DNA of 64,000 nt, taken from contig NZ_CP021354.1 of the NCBI RefSeq assembly GCF_003130705.1, forward strand, positions 4,836,001 through 4,900,000. Reading direction: 5' to 3'. The position numbers and the translations under genes are program-made. The notes beneath the pieces are model-generated. The model searched no databases. It saw only the letters and a list, made by a program, of their open reading frames with translations, and had not been told where the DNA came from. The DNA comes from Rhodococcus oxybenzonivorans. GTDB lineage: Bacteria > Actinomycetota > Actinomycetes > Mycobacteriales > Mycobacteriaceae. Shown one piece after another: positions 16,631 through 26,937 of the stretch; the stretch's first letter is position 1, and the number at the start of each line of letters is the position of its first letter.

Positions 16631-17806
16631 ATGCTCGACCTCGAGCGCGCGCGAAGGGACACCCCCGGCTGCCTCGACAAGGTGTTTCTGGACAGCGCCG
16701 GGTCTTCGCTTCCGCCCACCCCGGTACTCGACGCGGTCTTTGCTCATCTGCGCCGCGAGGCCGACGTCGGCGGATACGTCGCGGCCGCGGAACGCGCTGG
16801 TGACCTCGCCTCGGTGAAGACCTCCATCGGCCGGTTGATCGGCGCGGGCGCCGACACCATCGCACTCGTCGACAGCGCCACCACCGCATGGAACGACTTC
16901 TTCCAGGCCGTCCCGTTGAAGCCGGGTGACCGGGTCCTTCTCTCCGAAGTCGAGTACGCCAGCAACGCGATCGCCGTCCTCCAACGGGCACGGTCCACGG
17001 GCGCCACCGTCGACGTGATTCCGAGTGACCCGTCCGGTCAGATCGACCTCGTCGCCCTCGAAAAGCTTCTCGACGACCGGGTCCGTCTCGTGTCCTTGGT
17101 GCACGTGCCCACCAACGGCGGGTTGGTCAACCCGGTCCGCGAGGTGGTCGACCTGGCACACGCCCAGGGAGCTCTCGTGCTTCTCGATGCGTGCCAGTCC
17201 GTAGGACAGATCGCACTGGACGTGGCCGAGCTCGGCGTCGACGCGTTGTCCGCGACCGGCCGCAAGTGGTTGCGCGGACCTCGAGGCACCGGGTTCCTGT
17301 ACATCGCCGATGAACTGACCACGACCCTCGAGCCGGCGGCACTCGACCTGCACAGTGCCGAATGGACCGGGGCCGAGGACTACCGGATGGCCTCAGACGC
17401 GAGTCGGTTCGAGTTCTGGGAATGCGACGTCGCGGCCCGGCTGGGCCTGGGCGCGGCAGTGGACTATCTCCTCGACCTCGGTATCGACCAGGTCGAGGCG
17501 GCTGTGGTCGACGGCGCCGAGTACCTGCGTTCGGGGCTGTCCGACATCGACGGCGTCACGGTGCGCGACCTCGGGACCCGCCGCTGCGGAATCGTGTCGT
17601 TCACCGTCGACGGTCTCGATCCGCGGGATGTGCGTGCGCAATTGGCGACTCGCCGGGTGACCGTCACCGCCAGCCTGCGCGGATCGACCTTGCTCGACAT
17701 GAGCGCTCGCGATCTGGACGCCGTCGTGCGCGCCTCCCCACACTATTTCTGTTCCCCGGACGATCTCGATCGGACACTCGCGGAAGTGGCAGCGCTGGCG
17801 AAGTAG
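16631..17806 (+). CDS. egtE: PLP-dependent cysteine desulfurase-fold enzyme, probable EgtE
   Basis: 391 residues, ATG at 16631 with a strong AGGAGG at 16617-16622. Aminotransferase class V fold: VFLDSAGSSLPP near the start, HVPTNGG at 158-164, DACQS at 186-190 and the PLP-binding Lys212 in SATGRKWLRGPRGTGF. The stretch READVGGYVAAA resembles mycobacterial EgtE, the hercynylcysteine sulfoxide lyase that gives ergothioneine. Position next to egtA supports this, although here it is divergent rather than the fifth operon gene. A generic desulfurase-like role cannot be excluded. Confidence 0.75.
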   Translation: MLDLERARRDTPGCLDKVFLDSAGSSLPPTPVLDAVFAHLRREADVGGYVAAAERAGDLASVKTSIGRLIGAGADTIALVDSATTAWNDFFQAVPLKPGDRVLLSEVEYASNAIAVLQRARSTGATVDVIPSDPSGQIDLVALEKLLDDRVRLVSLVHVPTNGGLVNPVREVVDLAHAQGALVLLDACQSVGQIALDVAELGVDALSATGRKWLRGPRGTGFLYIADELTTTLEPAALDLHSAEWTGAEDYRMASDASRFEFWECDVAARLGLGAAVDYLLDLGIDQVEAAVVDGAEYLRSGLSDIDGVTVRDLGTRRCGIVSFTVDGLDPRDVRAQLATRRVTVTASLRGSTLLDMSARDLDAVVRASPHYFCSPDDLDRTLAEVAALAK

Positions 17807-17872
17807 AAGTAGTGGTTCCGGCTGGGGCTGCGACGTAATCTGGGAGCACCGACAAGCCAGGACGCGAGAAAA

Positions 17873-18277
17873 ATGACGAATCCGGCATCGACGGCGTTGC
17901 CCCGCTTCGCCGCAGAGAAGGTCGTGCAGCTGCAGACCCGCAAGCGGGATGGGACCTGGGTAGACACTCCGGTCAATCTGGTGGTGGACGGCGAACGTGC
18001 CGTCTTCCGCACTCCGGGCAAGGCGTCGAAGAACAAACGGCTCCGCAACTTCCCCGAAGTCCGGATCCGCCCCTGTACCTGGGCAGGCAAACCGACCGGG
18101 CCACCGGCCCGGGCAACGGCTCGTCTGCTCAGCGGCGAGGAGTCCCGCGCCGCCGGCGTGCTCATCGACAAGCGGTACCCGGTTCTGCAACGAGTTTTCG
18201 TCCACCTCGCCCACCGGCTGATGCGGACGGAGACGCTTCATTACGAGCTGACCGATGTGCGTGATCTGGAGTTATAG
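17873..18277 (+). CDS. PPOX-class F420-dependent oxidoreductase
   Basis: 134 residues, ATG at 17873. A small split-barrel flavin/deazaflavin protein: VVQLQTRKRDGTWVDTPVNL then AVFRTPGKASKNKRLRNFPE and VRIRPCTWAGKPTG match the Rv2061-like PPOX F420 family. These proteins bind reduced F420 and reduce small or planar substrates; the true substrate is unknown. It follows the egtE-like gene by 66 bases on the same strand but has no obvious role in ergothioneine synthesis. Confidence 0.85.
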   Translation: MTNPASTALPRFAAEKVVQLQTRKRDGTWVDTPVNLVVDGERAVFRTPGKASKNKRLRNFPEVRIRPCTWAGKPTGPPARATARLLSGEESRAAGVLIDKRYPVLQRVFVHLAHRLMRTETLHYELTDVRDLEL

Positions 18278-18393
18278 GCACAGCGTGAAAATCGCCTCCC
18301 ACTCAGCGAGACGACAGGTCGACTCCCGGCTATAACAGGTTACAGTTCGGATAGCCGTGCATCGTCACATCCGAGCGCCCGAGAGGACCACCC

Positions 18394-19866
18394 ATGGCCG
18401 AACCGACTCCGATCCGCCCGCGACCCGTTTCCGAGATCGCCGCGTGGGACTACGAGGCCGACGTCGTCGTCGCGGGGTACGGGATCGCCGGTGTGTCCGC
18501 GTCGATCGAGGCGGCACGGGCCGGCGCCGAGGTACTGGTCCTCGAGCGCACCAGCGGCTGGGGTGGCGCAGCCTCACTGGCGGGGGGCTTCATCTACCTC
18601 GGTGGCGGTACACCCCTTCAGAAAGCCTGTGGCTTCGAGGACTCGCCCGAGAACATGAAGAAATTCATGATGGCAGCCCTCGGCCCCGGCGCCGACGAGG
18701 AGAAGATCGCCGACTACTGCGACGGCAGCGTCGAGCACTACAACTGGCTCGTCGAGTGCGGCGTGCCGTTCAAGGCGAGCTTCTGGGGAGAGCCGGGCTG
18801 GGAACCGCCGTTCGACGACGGCCTCATGTACTCGGGTGGTGAGAACGCGGCACCGTTCAACGAAATCGCCACACCTGCACCCCGCGGACACGTTCCGCAG
18901 ATGGACGGCAAGCGCACCGGCGAGAAGGGTGGTGGCTACATGCTGATGAAGCCACTCGTGGAGGCCGCCGAAAAGCTGGGTGTGCGAGCCGAATATGACA
19001 TGCGCGTGCAGACTCTGATCACGGACGACACCGGTCGGGTCGTCGGGATCATCGCCAAGCAGTACGGCAAAGAGGTCGCCGTCCGGGCCCGACGCGGCGT
19101 GGTCCTCGCCACCGGGAGCTTCGCCTACAACGACAAGATGATTCAGGCCTACGCTCCCCGCCTCATCGGCCGGCCCGGGGCCGCCATCGAGGAACACGAC
19201 GGCCGGTCGATCCTGATGGCCCAGGCTCTCGGCGCCGACCTGGCCCACATGGACGCCACCGAAGTGGCGTTCGTGTGCGATCCCCAGTTGATAGTGCGAG
19301 GCATTCTGGTGAACGGTCGCGGACAGCGGTACGTCCCGGAAGACACCTATTCGGGGCGCATCGGTCAGATGACGTTGTTCCACCAGGACAATCAGGCGTT
19401 CCTCGTCATCGACGAAGCGGCCTACGACGAAGGTGTTGCCGCCACCACCGCCACCCCCTTTCTGCGCGTACAACCCAAGTGGGTCGCCGAGACCGTCGAG
19501 GAACTCGAGTCGGACATGGGGCTGGCGGAGGGTGCGCTCCGATCGACCGTCGAGGTCTACAACAAGCACGCCGCCGACGGCGTCGATCCCTTGCTGCACA
19601 AGAAGTCCGAGTGGGTGAAGCCGATCGGCTCCCCCGTCGCCGCACTCGACCTGCGCGGGTTTACGCTGGGCTTCACTCTGGGCGGGCTGCGGACCACCCT
19701 CGACTCCGAGGTACTACACGTCTCCGGGGAGCCTATTCCCGGACTCTTCGCAGCGGGCCGCTGCACGTCGGGTGTGTGCGCGGGCGGATACGCCAGCGGG
19801 ACCTCGCTCGGCGACGGCAGCTTCTACGGTCGCCGGGCGGGCGTGGCCGCCGCGAAGCAGAGCTAG
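18394..19866 (+). CDS. FAD-dependent dehydrogenase, fumarate reductase/KstD-like
   Basis: 490 residues. The N-terminal dinucleotide motif VVAGYGIAGVSASIEAARAG is followed by an acidic strand end VLVLERTSGWGGAASLAGG, typical of the flavocytochrome c / 3-ketosteroid dehydrogenase superfamily (PF00890). The C-terminus carries the second FAD contact PIPGLFAAGRCTSGVCAGGY. The expected role is alpha-beta dehydrogenation or reduction of a ketone-bearing ring or acid; there is no steroid gene nearby to narrow it. Start ATG 18394, preceded by GAGAGGACC. The end overlaps the convergent GAF gene by 4 bases. Confidence 0.88.
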   Translation: MAEPTPIRPRPVSEIAAWDYEADVVVAGYGIAGVSASIEAARAGAEVLVLERTSGWGGAASLAGGFIYLGGGTPLQKACGFEDSPENMKKFMMAALGPGADEEKIADYCDGSVEHYNWLVECGVPFKASFWGEPGWEPPFDDGLMYSGGENAAPFNEIATPAPRGHVPQMDGKRTGEKGGGYMLMKPLVEAAEKLGVRAEYDMRVQTLITDDTGRVVGIIAKQYGKEVAVRARRGVVLATGSFAYNDKMIQAYAPRLIGRPGAAIEEHDGRSILMAQALGADLAHMDATEVAFVCDPQLIVRGILVNGRGQRYVPEDTYSGRIGQMTLFHQDNQAFLVIDEAAYDEGVAATTATPFLRVQPKWVAETVEELESDMGLAEGALRSTVEVYNKHAADGVDPLLHKKSEWVKPIGSPVAALDLRGFTLGFTLGGLRTTLDSEVLHVSGEPIPGLFAAGRCTSGVCAGGYASGTSLGDGSFYGRRAGVAAAKQS

Positions 19867-21089
19867 TCGAGCACCCGCACGCTCACGCCGTCCGCGAAAC
19901 GGTAGGGCTGCGTGCTCAGCACCGCGCCGAGAGTCTTGCGCAGACGCGAGACCTCGGCGCGGACGGCCACCACGTGCTCTCGGTCGCCGAACAGCGCCTC
20001 GCTGAGGGAAGCAGCATCGACACCGCCCGTTCCCGCCACCGCCAACACCCGGAGTATCTGCGCATGCCGCGGCGAGAGGGCTTGCGTCCAGTTCGCATCT
20101 CCGCACACCGTCACCCGCGGTGACGCGCCGAGGTCGAGTTCCACCTGCAGTCCCGCGCCGTCGACCCGGCGACGCACCAGCCACCCGTCGCCCAGCGGTT
20201 CGGGCACGCAGATCCCGAGCCCGGGGACGAGGAGCGGTTTGCCCTGACTCGGCGTAGCCAGCCGCTCGGGTGCAGCGATCCCGGTCGCGCCCGCCACCCA
20301 GCCGTGCTGATCGACTACCAGAGCCGGACCACCTGCCGAAGCCAGCAACGGGGCAGCCCGTCCGCGCAACTTCTCGAGTTGCGCGGTGTGCTCACGCCAC
20401 AGGGTAGCCTCGGCGAGGCGAACCGCGGTGCGCACGAGTGCGACCGTGGTCGGATGAACCGACATCGCCGATCCGCTGATGTCCACCACGCCGAGAATGT
20501 CCCCCGTGCGCGGATCGTGGACCGGCGACCCGGTGCACGACCACCCGTGATGCGACGGCGCATAGTGCTCCGCCGAAAAGAGTTGTACCGCCGCATCTTC
20601 GACGAGAGCCGTACCGATGGCGTTGGTGCCCACCGCCTGCTCCGCCCAGCGCGCGCCCTCCGTGAACCCGAGCGCATCAGCGGCTTTGCGCACTCCGCGT
20701 GATCCCTCGCGCCACAGCAGCACGCCGTCGGCATCGGCGATGACCACGATGAAGTTGGCGTCGTCGGCCACTTGCGTCAGCGTGTTACGCAGCTCGGGGA
20801 GAACCGACCTCAGCGCGGTGCGCGTCCGGCGCTCCTCGATCTCCGCGAAGTCGGCCGGTTCCACGTCGGCACAATGATCGGGGGTCACCCCACCTGCCTG
20901 CAGTCGCGACCACGAACGTGCCACCACGTCCCGCGGCATCACCGGCGGCTGTTGCCCGGACAGCACCGCGTCGTGCACCCTGCTCAGCAATCGGGCATGC
21001 CGTGACAGATCCACGCCGCTGGCCACCGCGGTCAACCGGTCGGCGCTCCGGGGTTCTGTGCTCACAATGCCGAGGCTACCCCCGGCCAT
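19863..21089 (-). CDS. GAF-domain transcriptional activator with winged-helix C-terminus
   Basis: About 408 residues from the ATG at 21089; GTG 21065 is an equally good start and neither has a clear ribosome site. The central part (about 70-240) is an AcoR-type GAF sensor, including LLWREGSRGVRKAADALGF, AVGTNAIGTALVEDAAV and GWSCTGSPVHDPRTGDILG. There is no sigma-54 AAA domain. Instead the C-terminus LSPRHAQILRVLAVAG and VVAVRAEVSRLRKTLG looks like a winged helix. Convergent with the FAD dehydrogenase, which it might control, though there is no direct evidence. Confidence 0.8.
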   Translation of the reverse strand: MAGGSLGIVSTEPRSADRLTAVASGVDLSRHARLLSRVHDAVLSGQQPPVMPRDVVARSWSRLQAGGVTPDHCADVEPADFAEIEERRTRTALRSVLPELRNTLTQVADDANFIVVIADADGVLLWREGSRGVRKAADALGFTEGARWAEQAVGTNAIGTALVEDAAVQLFSAEHYAPSHHGWSCTGSPVHDPRTGDILGVVDISGSAMSVHPTTVALVRTAVRLAEATLWREHTAQLEKLRGRAAPLLASAGGPALVVDQHGWVAGATGIAAPERLATPSQGKPLLVPGLGICVPEPLGDGWLVRRRVDGAGLQVELDLGASPRVTVCGDANWTQALSPRHAQILRVLAVAGTGGVDAASLSEALFGDREHVVAVRAEVSRLRKTLGAVLSTQPYRFADGVSVRVLD

Positions 21090-21378
21090 GTGAGCCACAC
21101 CACTAGTCCATCATCGGGCCGGCGGCAGGACTGTGCCCGACATCGTGAGGGCGTCATCGAAACGACGACCCGATTAGCAGGCCCGGCAGCCATCCGGTAG
21201 AGTTCCGTAAGTTGTCTCGGCGAGGGTGAACCGGCATGTTCGATACGCTGGATTACCGTGATCGACGCGGCTACGGCTCAGCTCGAGCGTTTCGCTCCTG
21301 GCCCGTGCGCCCGTTCGTCCCTCACCGACGACAAGACGCCAGCCAGTAACCACCGTGAGTTGTAGGAGCCGTTTCACC

Positions 21379-21993
21379 ATGTCTGACGAAAACACCCTCG
21401 TAGCTGCCGTACGCACCGAGTTCGGCAAGGGCGCCGCCCGCCGCGCCCGCCGCGATGGTCAGGTTCCCGCTGTTCTGTACGGCCACGGTGAGGATCCCCG
21501 CCACCTGAACCTGCCGTCGCGCGACTTCGCCGCGATTCTGCGTGCGCACGGCACCAACGCCATCCTGAACCTCGACATCGACGGCACCCCCCAGGTCGCC
21601 CTCACCAAGTCGGTCGTGATCCACCCGATCCGCAACTACATCGAGCACGCCGACCTCCTCGTCATCAAGAAGGGCGAGAAGGTCACGGTCGAGGTCCCCG
21701 TCGTCGTCACCGGTGAGGCAGCGTCCGGCACCCTGGTCGCCCAGGACGCCGCCACCATCGCTCTGGAGGCCGACGCGCTGCACATCCCCGAGCAGATCGA
21801 GGTTTCGGTCGAGGGCCTCGAGGCCGGCACGCAGATCCTGGCCAACCAGCTCGAGCTGCCCAAGGGTTCGACCTTGCAGGCCGACCCCGAGCTGCTCATC
21901 GTCAACGTCGTGCCTGCCCCCACCGCAGCCGACCTCGAGGAAGAGACCGGCGAAGCAGCCGGCACCCCTGCCGAAGAGGGCGCCGAGAGCTGA
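21379..21993 (+). CDS. rplY: 50S ribosomal protein L25 (general stress protein Ctc type)
   Basis: 204 residues, ATG at 21379, AGGAG at 21364-21368. Binds 5S rRNA in the large subunit. The N-terminal L25 domain reads [20 protein letters not shown] then [14 protein letters not shown]. The C-terminal beta domain is of the long TL5/Ctc form ([19 protein letters not shown]), and the tail is acidic ([18 protein letters not shown]). The next gene is pth, as in other mycolic-acid bacteria. The 290 bases upstream carry no other gene. Confidence 0.97.
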   Translation: MSDENTLVAAVRTEFGKGAARRARRDGQVPAVLYGHGEDPRHLNLPSRDFAAILRAHGTNAILNLDIDGTPQVALTKSVVIHPIRNYIEHADLLVIKKGEKVTVEVPVVVTGEAASGTLVAQDAATIALEADALHIPEQIEVSVEGLEAGTQILANQLELPKGSTLQADPELLIVNVVPAPTAADLEEETGEAAGTPAEEGAES

Positions 21994-22098
21994 TCCTCTC
22001 GCAACCGCACTGAACTTTGCGGCGCGTCGTCCCGGACACTTCCGGGGTGACGCGCCGCTCTCGTGTGACGAGAACCTGCCATAGGGAAGGACCTGCCG

Positions 22099-22671
22099 GT
22101 GAGTGAAGACACCGCTCTGGTGGTCGGCCTGGGAAATCCGGGACCGCAGTACGAGAAGACCCGGCACAACATCGGCTTCATGGTGGCCGGTGTGCTGGCC
22201 GGTCGCATGGGAGCAAAGTTCAGCGCACACAAGAAGAGTGGCGCCGACATCATTCAAGGGCGGCTCGAGGGGCGCCCGACGATCCTGGCGAAACCGCGCT
22301 CGTACATGAACCTGTCGGGAGGCGCCGTAGCCGGGTTGGCGCGATTCTTCTCCGTCGACCCCGACAACATCGTGGTGATCCACGACGAGCTCGACCTCGA
22401 CTTCGGGACCGTCCGTTTCAAGCAGGGCGGCGGCGAGGGCGGTCACAACGGTTTGCGGTCCATCTCCAGTTCACTGGGCACCAAGGATTACCTCCGCACC
22501 CGCATCGGGATCGGACGACCGCCCGGACGGATGGACCCCGCGTCGTATGTGCTCAAGCCCTTCTCCTCGGTGGAACGCAAGGAACTCGACATTCTCTGCG
22601 AGGAAGCGGCGGACGCCGTCGAACTCCTGCTGAAGGTCGGCCTCGAGGCCGCGCAGAATCGCCTGCACTAG
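22099..22671 (+). CDS. pth: Peptidyl-tRNA hydrolase
   Basis: 190 residues from the GTG at 22099 with GGGAAGG upstream. Releases peptides from drop-off peptidyl-tRNA in the cytoplasm. [20 protein letters not shown] holds the conserved Asn12 and catalytic His23; [19 protein letters not shown] and [12 protein letters not shown] are all present. Typical length. Likely co-transcribed with rplY (105-base gap) and followed by a hairpin terminator. Confidence 0.97.
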   Translation: MSEDTALVVGLGNPGPQYEKTRHNIGFMVAGVLAGRMGAKFSAHKKSGADIIQGRLEGRPTILAKPRSYMNLSGGAVAGLARFFSVDPDNIVVIHDELDLDFGTVRFKQGGGEGGHNGLRSISSSLGTKDYLRTRIGIGRPPGRMDPASYVLKPFSSVERKELDILCEEAADAVELLLKVGLEAAQNRLH

Positions 22672-22683
22672 GCGCTCCGCGCC

Positions 22684-22725
22684 CGTGCGCCTTTCTGGTT
22701 GTTCCAGCTACCAGAAAGGCGCACG
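22684..22725. terminator. Bidirectional hairpin between convergent pth and acyl ligase genes
   Basis: 16-bp perfect arms 22684-22699 (CGTGCGCCTTTCTGGT) and 22710-22725 with a 10-base loop, placed 12 bases after the pth stop and 15 bases from the end of the facing gene. Confidence 0.8.
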
Positions 22726-22740
22726 TGCGCCGAAGGCGCC

Positions 22741-24375
22741 TCAGTCGCGGACCAGCGACGCCGAGGTGGTCCGGCGCAACTTGCCGGACGACGTCTTGGG
22801 AATGCTGCCGGGTCCGAGAACCGCGACGGTACGCGGACGCACTCCCACCTCCGAGACCACCGCGTGCACGACCTCGTGTTCGATCCGCTTGACCTCGTCC
22901 GGGTCCTGATAGTTGTTGGTTTCGACCGCGACCGCGAAGCTTTCCCGCTTCTGGCCGGCGTCGAGTCGCACCGCGACCGCGTTGCCCGGGCGGACCCCGG
23001 ACACGGTGCCGGCTGCCCGCTCGATGTCGGTGGGATAAATGTTGCGGCCACCCATGATGATCACGTCCTTGATGCGACCGCACACCACGACGAGACCGTC
23101 CTCGGTGAAGTAGCCGACGTCACCGGTGTTGAGCCAGCCGTCCGGATCCTGAGCCGGCTTGTGGCCCTCGAGAGTGACGTATCCGGGGGTCACGGCCTTG
23201 CCGCGGACCTCGATGATCCCGACTCCACGGGTGGGGAGCAGTTCCCCGTCGCCGTCGATGACCCGGCCTTCGAGGTTCGGAACCATCTTCCCGAGGGTGG
23301 CGAGGGGACGCGCATTCGGCTTGCTCGACGGGACAGCCCGGGACATCGCCTCGAGAATGTCCGGGTCGACGAAGTCGAGCACTTGACCTTGATCTGGGTC
23401 GGGAATCGACACCGCGAGGGTGGTCTCCGCCATCCCGTAGACGGGGGCGAGTGCGGACGGATTCAGTCCGAACCGGGCGCCGGCCTCGGCGAGCGCCGTC
23501 ATGGTGTCGGGGTCGACCGGTTCGGCCCCGTTCCACATGTACCGCACACTGGACAGATCGACCGCACCGTCCTCGGCTTGCCGCAGCCGACGGGCCAGCA
23601 GCGAGTACGCGAAGTTGGGCGCCGCCGTGACCGTGCCCTTGTACTTGCCCATCAGCTGCGCCCACAACAGCGGGGTGCGGAGGAAGTCCATCGGGGTAAT
23701 GCTGACGACCTCGGCACCGACCTGCATGGGCACACTGAGGAAGCCCACCATCCCCATGTCGTGGAACAGCGGCAACCAGCTGACCATCACGTCGTCGTCG
23801 AGCGAGAACTTGATGCGATCGATCATCGCGTAGGCGTTGGTGTAGAAGTTCTCGTGGGTGATCTGCACGGCTTTCGGCGACCCGGTGGAGCCGGAGGTGA
23901 GCTGCTGCAATGCAATGTCGTCCTCGAAGGTCTCGACCGGTTCGACCTCCGGACCTTCGTTCAGTTCGGCCACCGTCACCACTGTGATGCCGCGTTCCTC
24001 GAGTAGCGGCTTGGCCGCGTCGAATGGCGCACCGAGGATCACTGCCTTCGCATCGATCATCCTGATCACGGTTTCGGTGTCTTTGGCCCATACCGCCAGA
24101 TCGGTCCGCGGGGTGGGCTGATGCAGCATCGTGACGGAGGCACCACGCATCCAGATTCCCTGACAGGACGGCGCGATGTCGACGGGCTGACCGGCCAGGA
24201 TGCCGATGGCGTCGCCGTGGCCGATACCCGCCGCCGCGAGCGCACCCGCCATCCGCCGCGCTACCCGATGAATTTCGCCCCATGGCTGTCGCAACGGCGC
24301 ATCCGGCTCACCGGTGACCAACCCGCGGTTGCTGGTGACAGCGGTGGCATACATCTCGTCGGTGAACTTGCTCAA
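22741..24375 (-). CDS. Acyl-CoA/acyl-AMP ligase, Pks16-like
   Basis: 544 residues. ANL adenylating enzyme: the P-loop-like [18 protein letters not shown] (about 158-175), [43 protein letters not shown] and the C-terminal Lys in [11 protein letters not shown] are all present. It activates a carboxylic acid, probably a fatty acid, as an acyl adenylate. Convergent neighbour of pth-rplY; from memory, mycobacteria place pks16 next to pth in the same way, so I read this as the orthologue. Whether it transfers to CoA or to a carrier protein is not clear from sequence. Confidence 0.85.
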   Translation of the reverse strand: MSKFTDEMYATAVTSNRGLVTGEPDAPLRQPWGEIHRVARRMAGALAAAGIGHGDAIGILAGQPVDIAPSCQGIWMRGASVTMLHQPTPRTDLAVWAKDTETVIRMIDAKAVILGAPFDAAKPLLEERGITVVTVAELNEGPEVEPVETFEDDIALQQLTSGSTGSPKAVQITHENFYTNAYAMIDRIKFSLDDDVMVSWLPLFHDMGMVGFLSVPMQVGAEVVSITPMDFLRTPLLWAQLMGKYKGTVTAAPNFAYSLLARRLRQAEDGAVDLSSVRYMWNGAEPVDPDTMTALAEAGARFGLNPSALAPVYGMAETTLAVSIPDPDQGQVLDFVDPDILEAMSRAVPSSKPNARPLATLGKMVPNLEGRVIDGDGELLPTRGVGIIEVRGKAVTPGYVTLEGHKPAQDPDGWLNTGDVGYFTEDGLVVVCGRIKDVIIMGGRNIYPTDIERAAGTVSGVRPGNAVAVRLDAGQKRESFAVAVETNNYQDPDEVKRIEHEVVHAVVSEVGVRPRTVAVLGPGSIPKTSSGKLRRTTSASLVRD

Positions 24376-24594
24376 GATTTCTCCTCGTGCAGATACGGGT
24401 GTCCGAACGCAGTAGACGTAACTCCGGAGCGCCCCGACGGCTCACGCTGATTAAATATCCGAACCCGAGCTGAGTGTTACGTCAGGTCAGTGTTACCTCC
24501 CGCCGGATGTGCTGTAAATCCCTCCACGGCCCCCGGGTAACCTGGTATGCGGCCACCTGGCCTTTCCGCATCCAGTCCCCCGAGAGGTTCTTCG

Positions 24595-26298
24595 TTGACT
24601 ACCCCGTCCGACTCGGCCGACATCATCCCAGCCGAGGCGGAGTCTGTCGCCACCACTGCCTCGTCGCAGGACAAGCTCGACAAGGGCGTCCGCGCGGAGG
24701 CTCAGCGCCGCCGGACCTTCGCTGTGATCTCCCACCCCGATGCCGGTAAGTCGACGTTGACCGAAGCTCTCGCCTTGCACGCGAAGGTGATCTCCGAGGC
24801 GGGCGCCGTGCACGGGAAGGCGGGGCGCAAGTCGACGGTGTCCGACTGGATGGAGATGGAGAAGGCCCGCGGTATCTCGGTCAGCTCCACGGCCCTCCAG
24901 TTCAACTACCGTTCCACCGAGGCGTCGCCGGACGACCTCACCGACAACGTCATCAACCTGGTCGACACTCCCGGTCACTCGGACTTCTCGGAGGACACTT
25001 ACCGAGTCCTGACCGCTGTCGACGCCGCCGTCATGCTCATCGACGCCGCGAAGGGTCTCGAACCGCAGACGCTCAAGCTGTTCCAGGTATGTCGTCACCG
25101 TGGGATCCCCGTGATCACGGTCATCAACAAGTGGGACCGCCCGGGTCAGACGCCGCTGGAACTGCTCGACGAGATCCATGAGCGGATCGGCCTCACCCCG
25201 ACTCCCCTGTACTGGCCCGTGGGCATCGCGGGTGACTTCCGAGGACTGTTGCGCCGCGGCGAGGACGGCGCCCCCCGCGAGTACATCCGGTTCACCCGCA
25301 CCGCGGGCGGCGCCAAGATCGCCCCGGAAGAGGTGATGGACGCGGACGCCGCCCTCGCGAAGGAGGGCAGCGAGTGGGTCACCGCCGCGGAGGAGAGCGA
25401 GCTGCTCTCGGCCACCGGCCAGGACCACGATCAGGAATTGTTCCTCGGCGGTCAGACCTCGCCGGTGATCTTCGCGTCGGCGATGCTCAACTTCGGCGTG
25501 CGGCAGATCCTCGACACTCTGGTGGAGCTGGCGCCGCCGCCCCGCGCCCGTGAGGACGTCACCGGGACTCCCCGTGAGGTCACGGACCCGTTCAGTGCCG
25601 TCGTGTTCAAAGTGCAGGCCGGGATGGATACAGCCCACCGCGACCGCCTCGCGTTCATGCGGATCGTCTCCGGCGTCTTCGAGCGCGGCATGGTGGTCAC
25701 CCACGCCCAGACGGGTAAGCCCTTCACCACCAAGTACGCGCAGACGGTGTTCGGTCGTGAACGGTCCACCGTCGAATCCGCCTACCCGGGTGACGTGGTG
25801 GGACTGGTCAACGCCACGGCCCTCGCCCCCGGGCACACTCTCTATTTCGAGAAGAAGGTGGAGTTCCCGCCGATCCCGTCGTTCGCTCCCGAGCACTTCT
25901 CCATCCTGCGGGCCGAGAGCGCCGGCAAGTACAAGCAGTTCCGCCGCGCGGTGGATCAGCTCGACTCCGAAGGTGTCGTGCAGATTCTGCGCAACGACCT
26001 TCGCGGCGACGCGTCACCCGTCATGGCGGCGGTCGGTCCCATGCAGTTCGAGGTGGTTGCGGCCCGGATGAAGGCCGAGTTCAACGTCGAGGCCCGGATG
26101 GAACCGCTTGCCTACGCGTTGGCCCGACGGACCGATCCGCAGTCCGTCGACGAGCTGAACCGTCAGCGCGGCGTCGAGGTGTTCACCCGATCCGACGGCG
26201 TTCTACTGGCGCTCGTGAGTGACAAGTGGCGACTGCAGTACATCCAGAAGGAGTTGCCCGACCTCACGCTCGAGCCGCTGGTGGCCGCCGCCGACTGA
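24595..26298 (+). CDS. prfC: Peptide chain release factor 3
   Basis: 567 residues from a TTG at 24595 with GAGAGG 7 bases upstream; the frame is open to 24547 but without a site. Translational GTPase that recycles RF1/RF2. The P-loop SHPDAGKSTLTEAL, switch motif ARGISVSSTALQF, VDTPGHSDFSEDTYR and NKWD are all present, followed by RF3-specific domains 2 and 3 (GVFERGMVVTHAQTGKPFTT). The first 45 residues are a charged, disordered extension absent from E. coli RF3. Confidence 0.95.
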   Translation: MTTPSDSADIIPAEAESVATTASSQDKLDKGVRAEAQRRRTFAVISHPDAGKSTLTEALALHAKVISEAGAVHGKAGRKSTVSDWMEMEKARGISVSSTALQFNYRSTEASPDDLTDNVINLVDTPGHSDFSEDTYRVLTAVDAAVMLIDAAKGLEPQTLKLFQVCRHRGIPVITVINKWDRPGQTPLELLDEIHERIGLTPTPLYWPVGIAGDFRGLLRRGEDGAPREYIRFTRTAGGAKIAPEEVMDADAALAKEGSEWVTAAEESELLSATGQDHDQELFLGGQTSPVIFASAMLNFGVRQILDTLVELAPPPRAREDVTGTPREVTDPFSAVVFKVQAGMDTAHRDRLAFMRIVSGVFERGMVVTHAQTGKPFTTKYAQTVFGRERSTVESAYPGDVVGLVNATALAPGHTLYFEKKVEFPPIPSFAPEHFSILRAESAGKYKQFRRAVDQLDSEGVVQILRNDLRGDASPVMAAVGPMQFEVVAARMKAEFNVEARMEPLAYALARRTDPQSVDELNRQRGVEVFTRSDGVLLALVSDKWRLQYIQKELPDLTLEPLVAAAD

Positions 26299-26417
26299 AG
26301 TCGGCCGCCCGCCGAATCCGCGGCGGAACCTCGGGTGCTGGTAGCTTTCACGTTCGTATCGAGCAAACTGGCGGGCTGGTGCGAGAACCCGTTTGTCTAC
26401 GAGCAGGAAGCGACACG

Positions 26418-26915
26418 ATGGAGAACGGCATTTCTAGCAATGGATCGGGCAGCAACGGCTCCAGGGGCAACGGCTCGACCGCCGAATCACCCTTCGCGGA
26501 ACCGAGCAGCGGAACATTGACCGGCAACGGCGCGTCGACGCCCAGCTCCGCCGAGACGTTCACCTTCCCGCTGCCGACGCGCAGCTCCGGCTCCCACAGC
26601 ACCGAGGAGGCAGCCGAGCCGGTTGACACCACCTCGTCCCTCGAGTCCCATGGACGGACCGTGAAGCGACGCAACGCGATGGGAGTGGCAGCCGTGCGGG
26701 TCGCGGGCCGTCTTGCACACACCGAACTCCTCGAGGACCACCTCGCGTCCGCGAGCAGCCACTCCGCCGACCCCACCGTGGACGCCGACGAACTGCTCGA
26801 GCTGCTCGGTGAGTACCTCGTGGCGGCCGGATTCGAACGGCCGGAGATTCACGCCCAGCTGAACGGCCAGTCGATCGTCGTGGACCTGCGCTCCCCCTCC
26901 ACGACCCTTCGCTGA
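26418..26915 (+). CDS. Hypothetical protein with disordered N-terminus
   Basis: 165 residues, ATG at 26418. The first half is Ser/Gly/Asn/Thr rich (SSNGSGSNGSRGNGS) and probably unstructured. The second half reads RRNAMGVAAVRVAGRLAHTE then a helical tail VDADELLELLGEYLVAAGFE, ending with a short beta region. I do not recognise the family. Codon usage looks like its neighbours. It follows prfC by 119 bases and may have its own promoter. Confidence 0.6.
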   Translation: MENGISSNGSGSNGSRGNGSTAESPFAEPSSGTLTGNGASTPSSAETFTFPLPTRSSGSHSTEEAAEPVDTTSSLESHGRTVKRRNAMGVAAVRVAGRLAHTELLEDHLASASSHSADPTVDADELLELLGEYLVAAGFERPEIHAQLNGQSIVVDLRSPSTTLR

Positions 26916-26937
26916 TCGTCCCGCATCCGGCAGGCGC

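Noticed and set aside
21106..21378. Possible tRNA or riboswitch upstream of rplY
   Set aside because: No cloverleaf with a T-loop GTTCGANTC and CCA-type acceptor stem could be formed; only a leader region.
22699..24006. 435-codon + frame opposite the acyl ligase
   Set aside because: Composition of an antisense frame; the ANL motifs are on the other strand.
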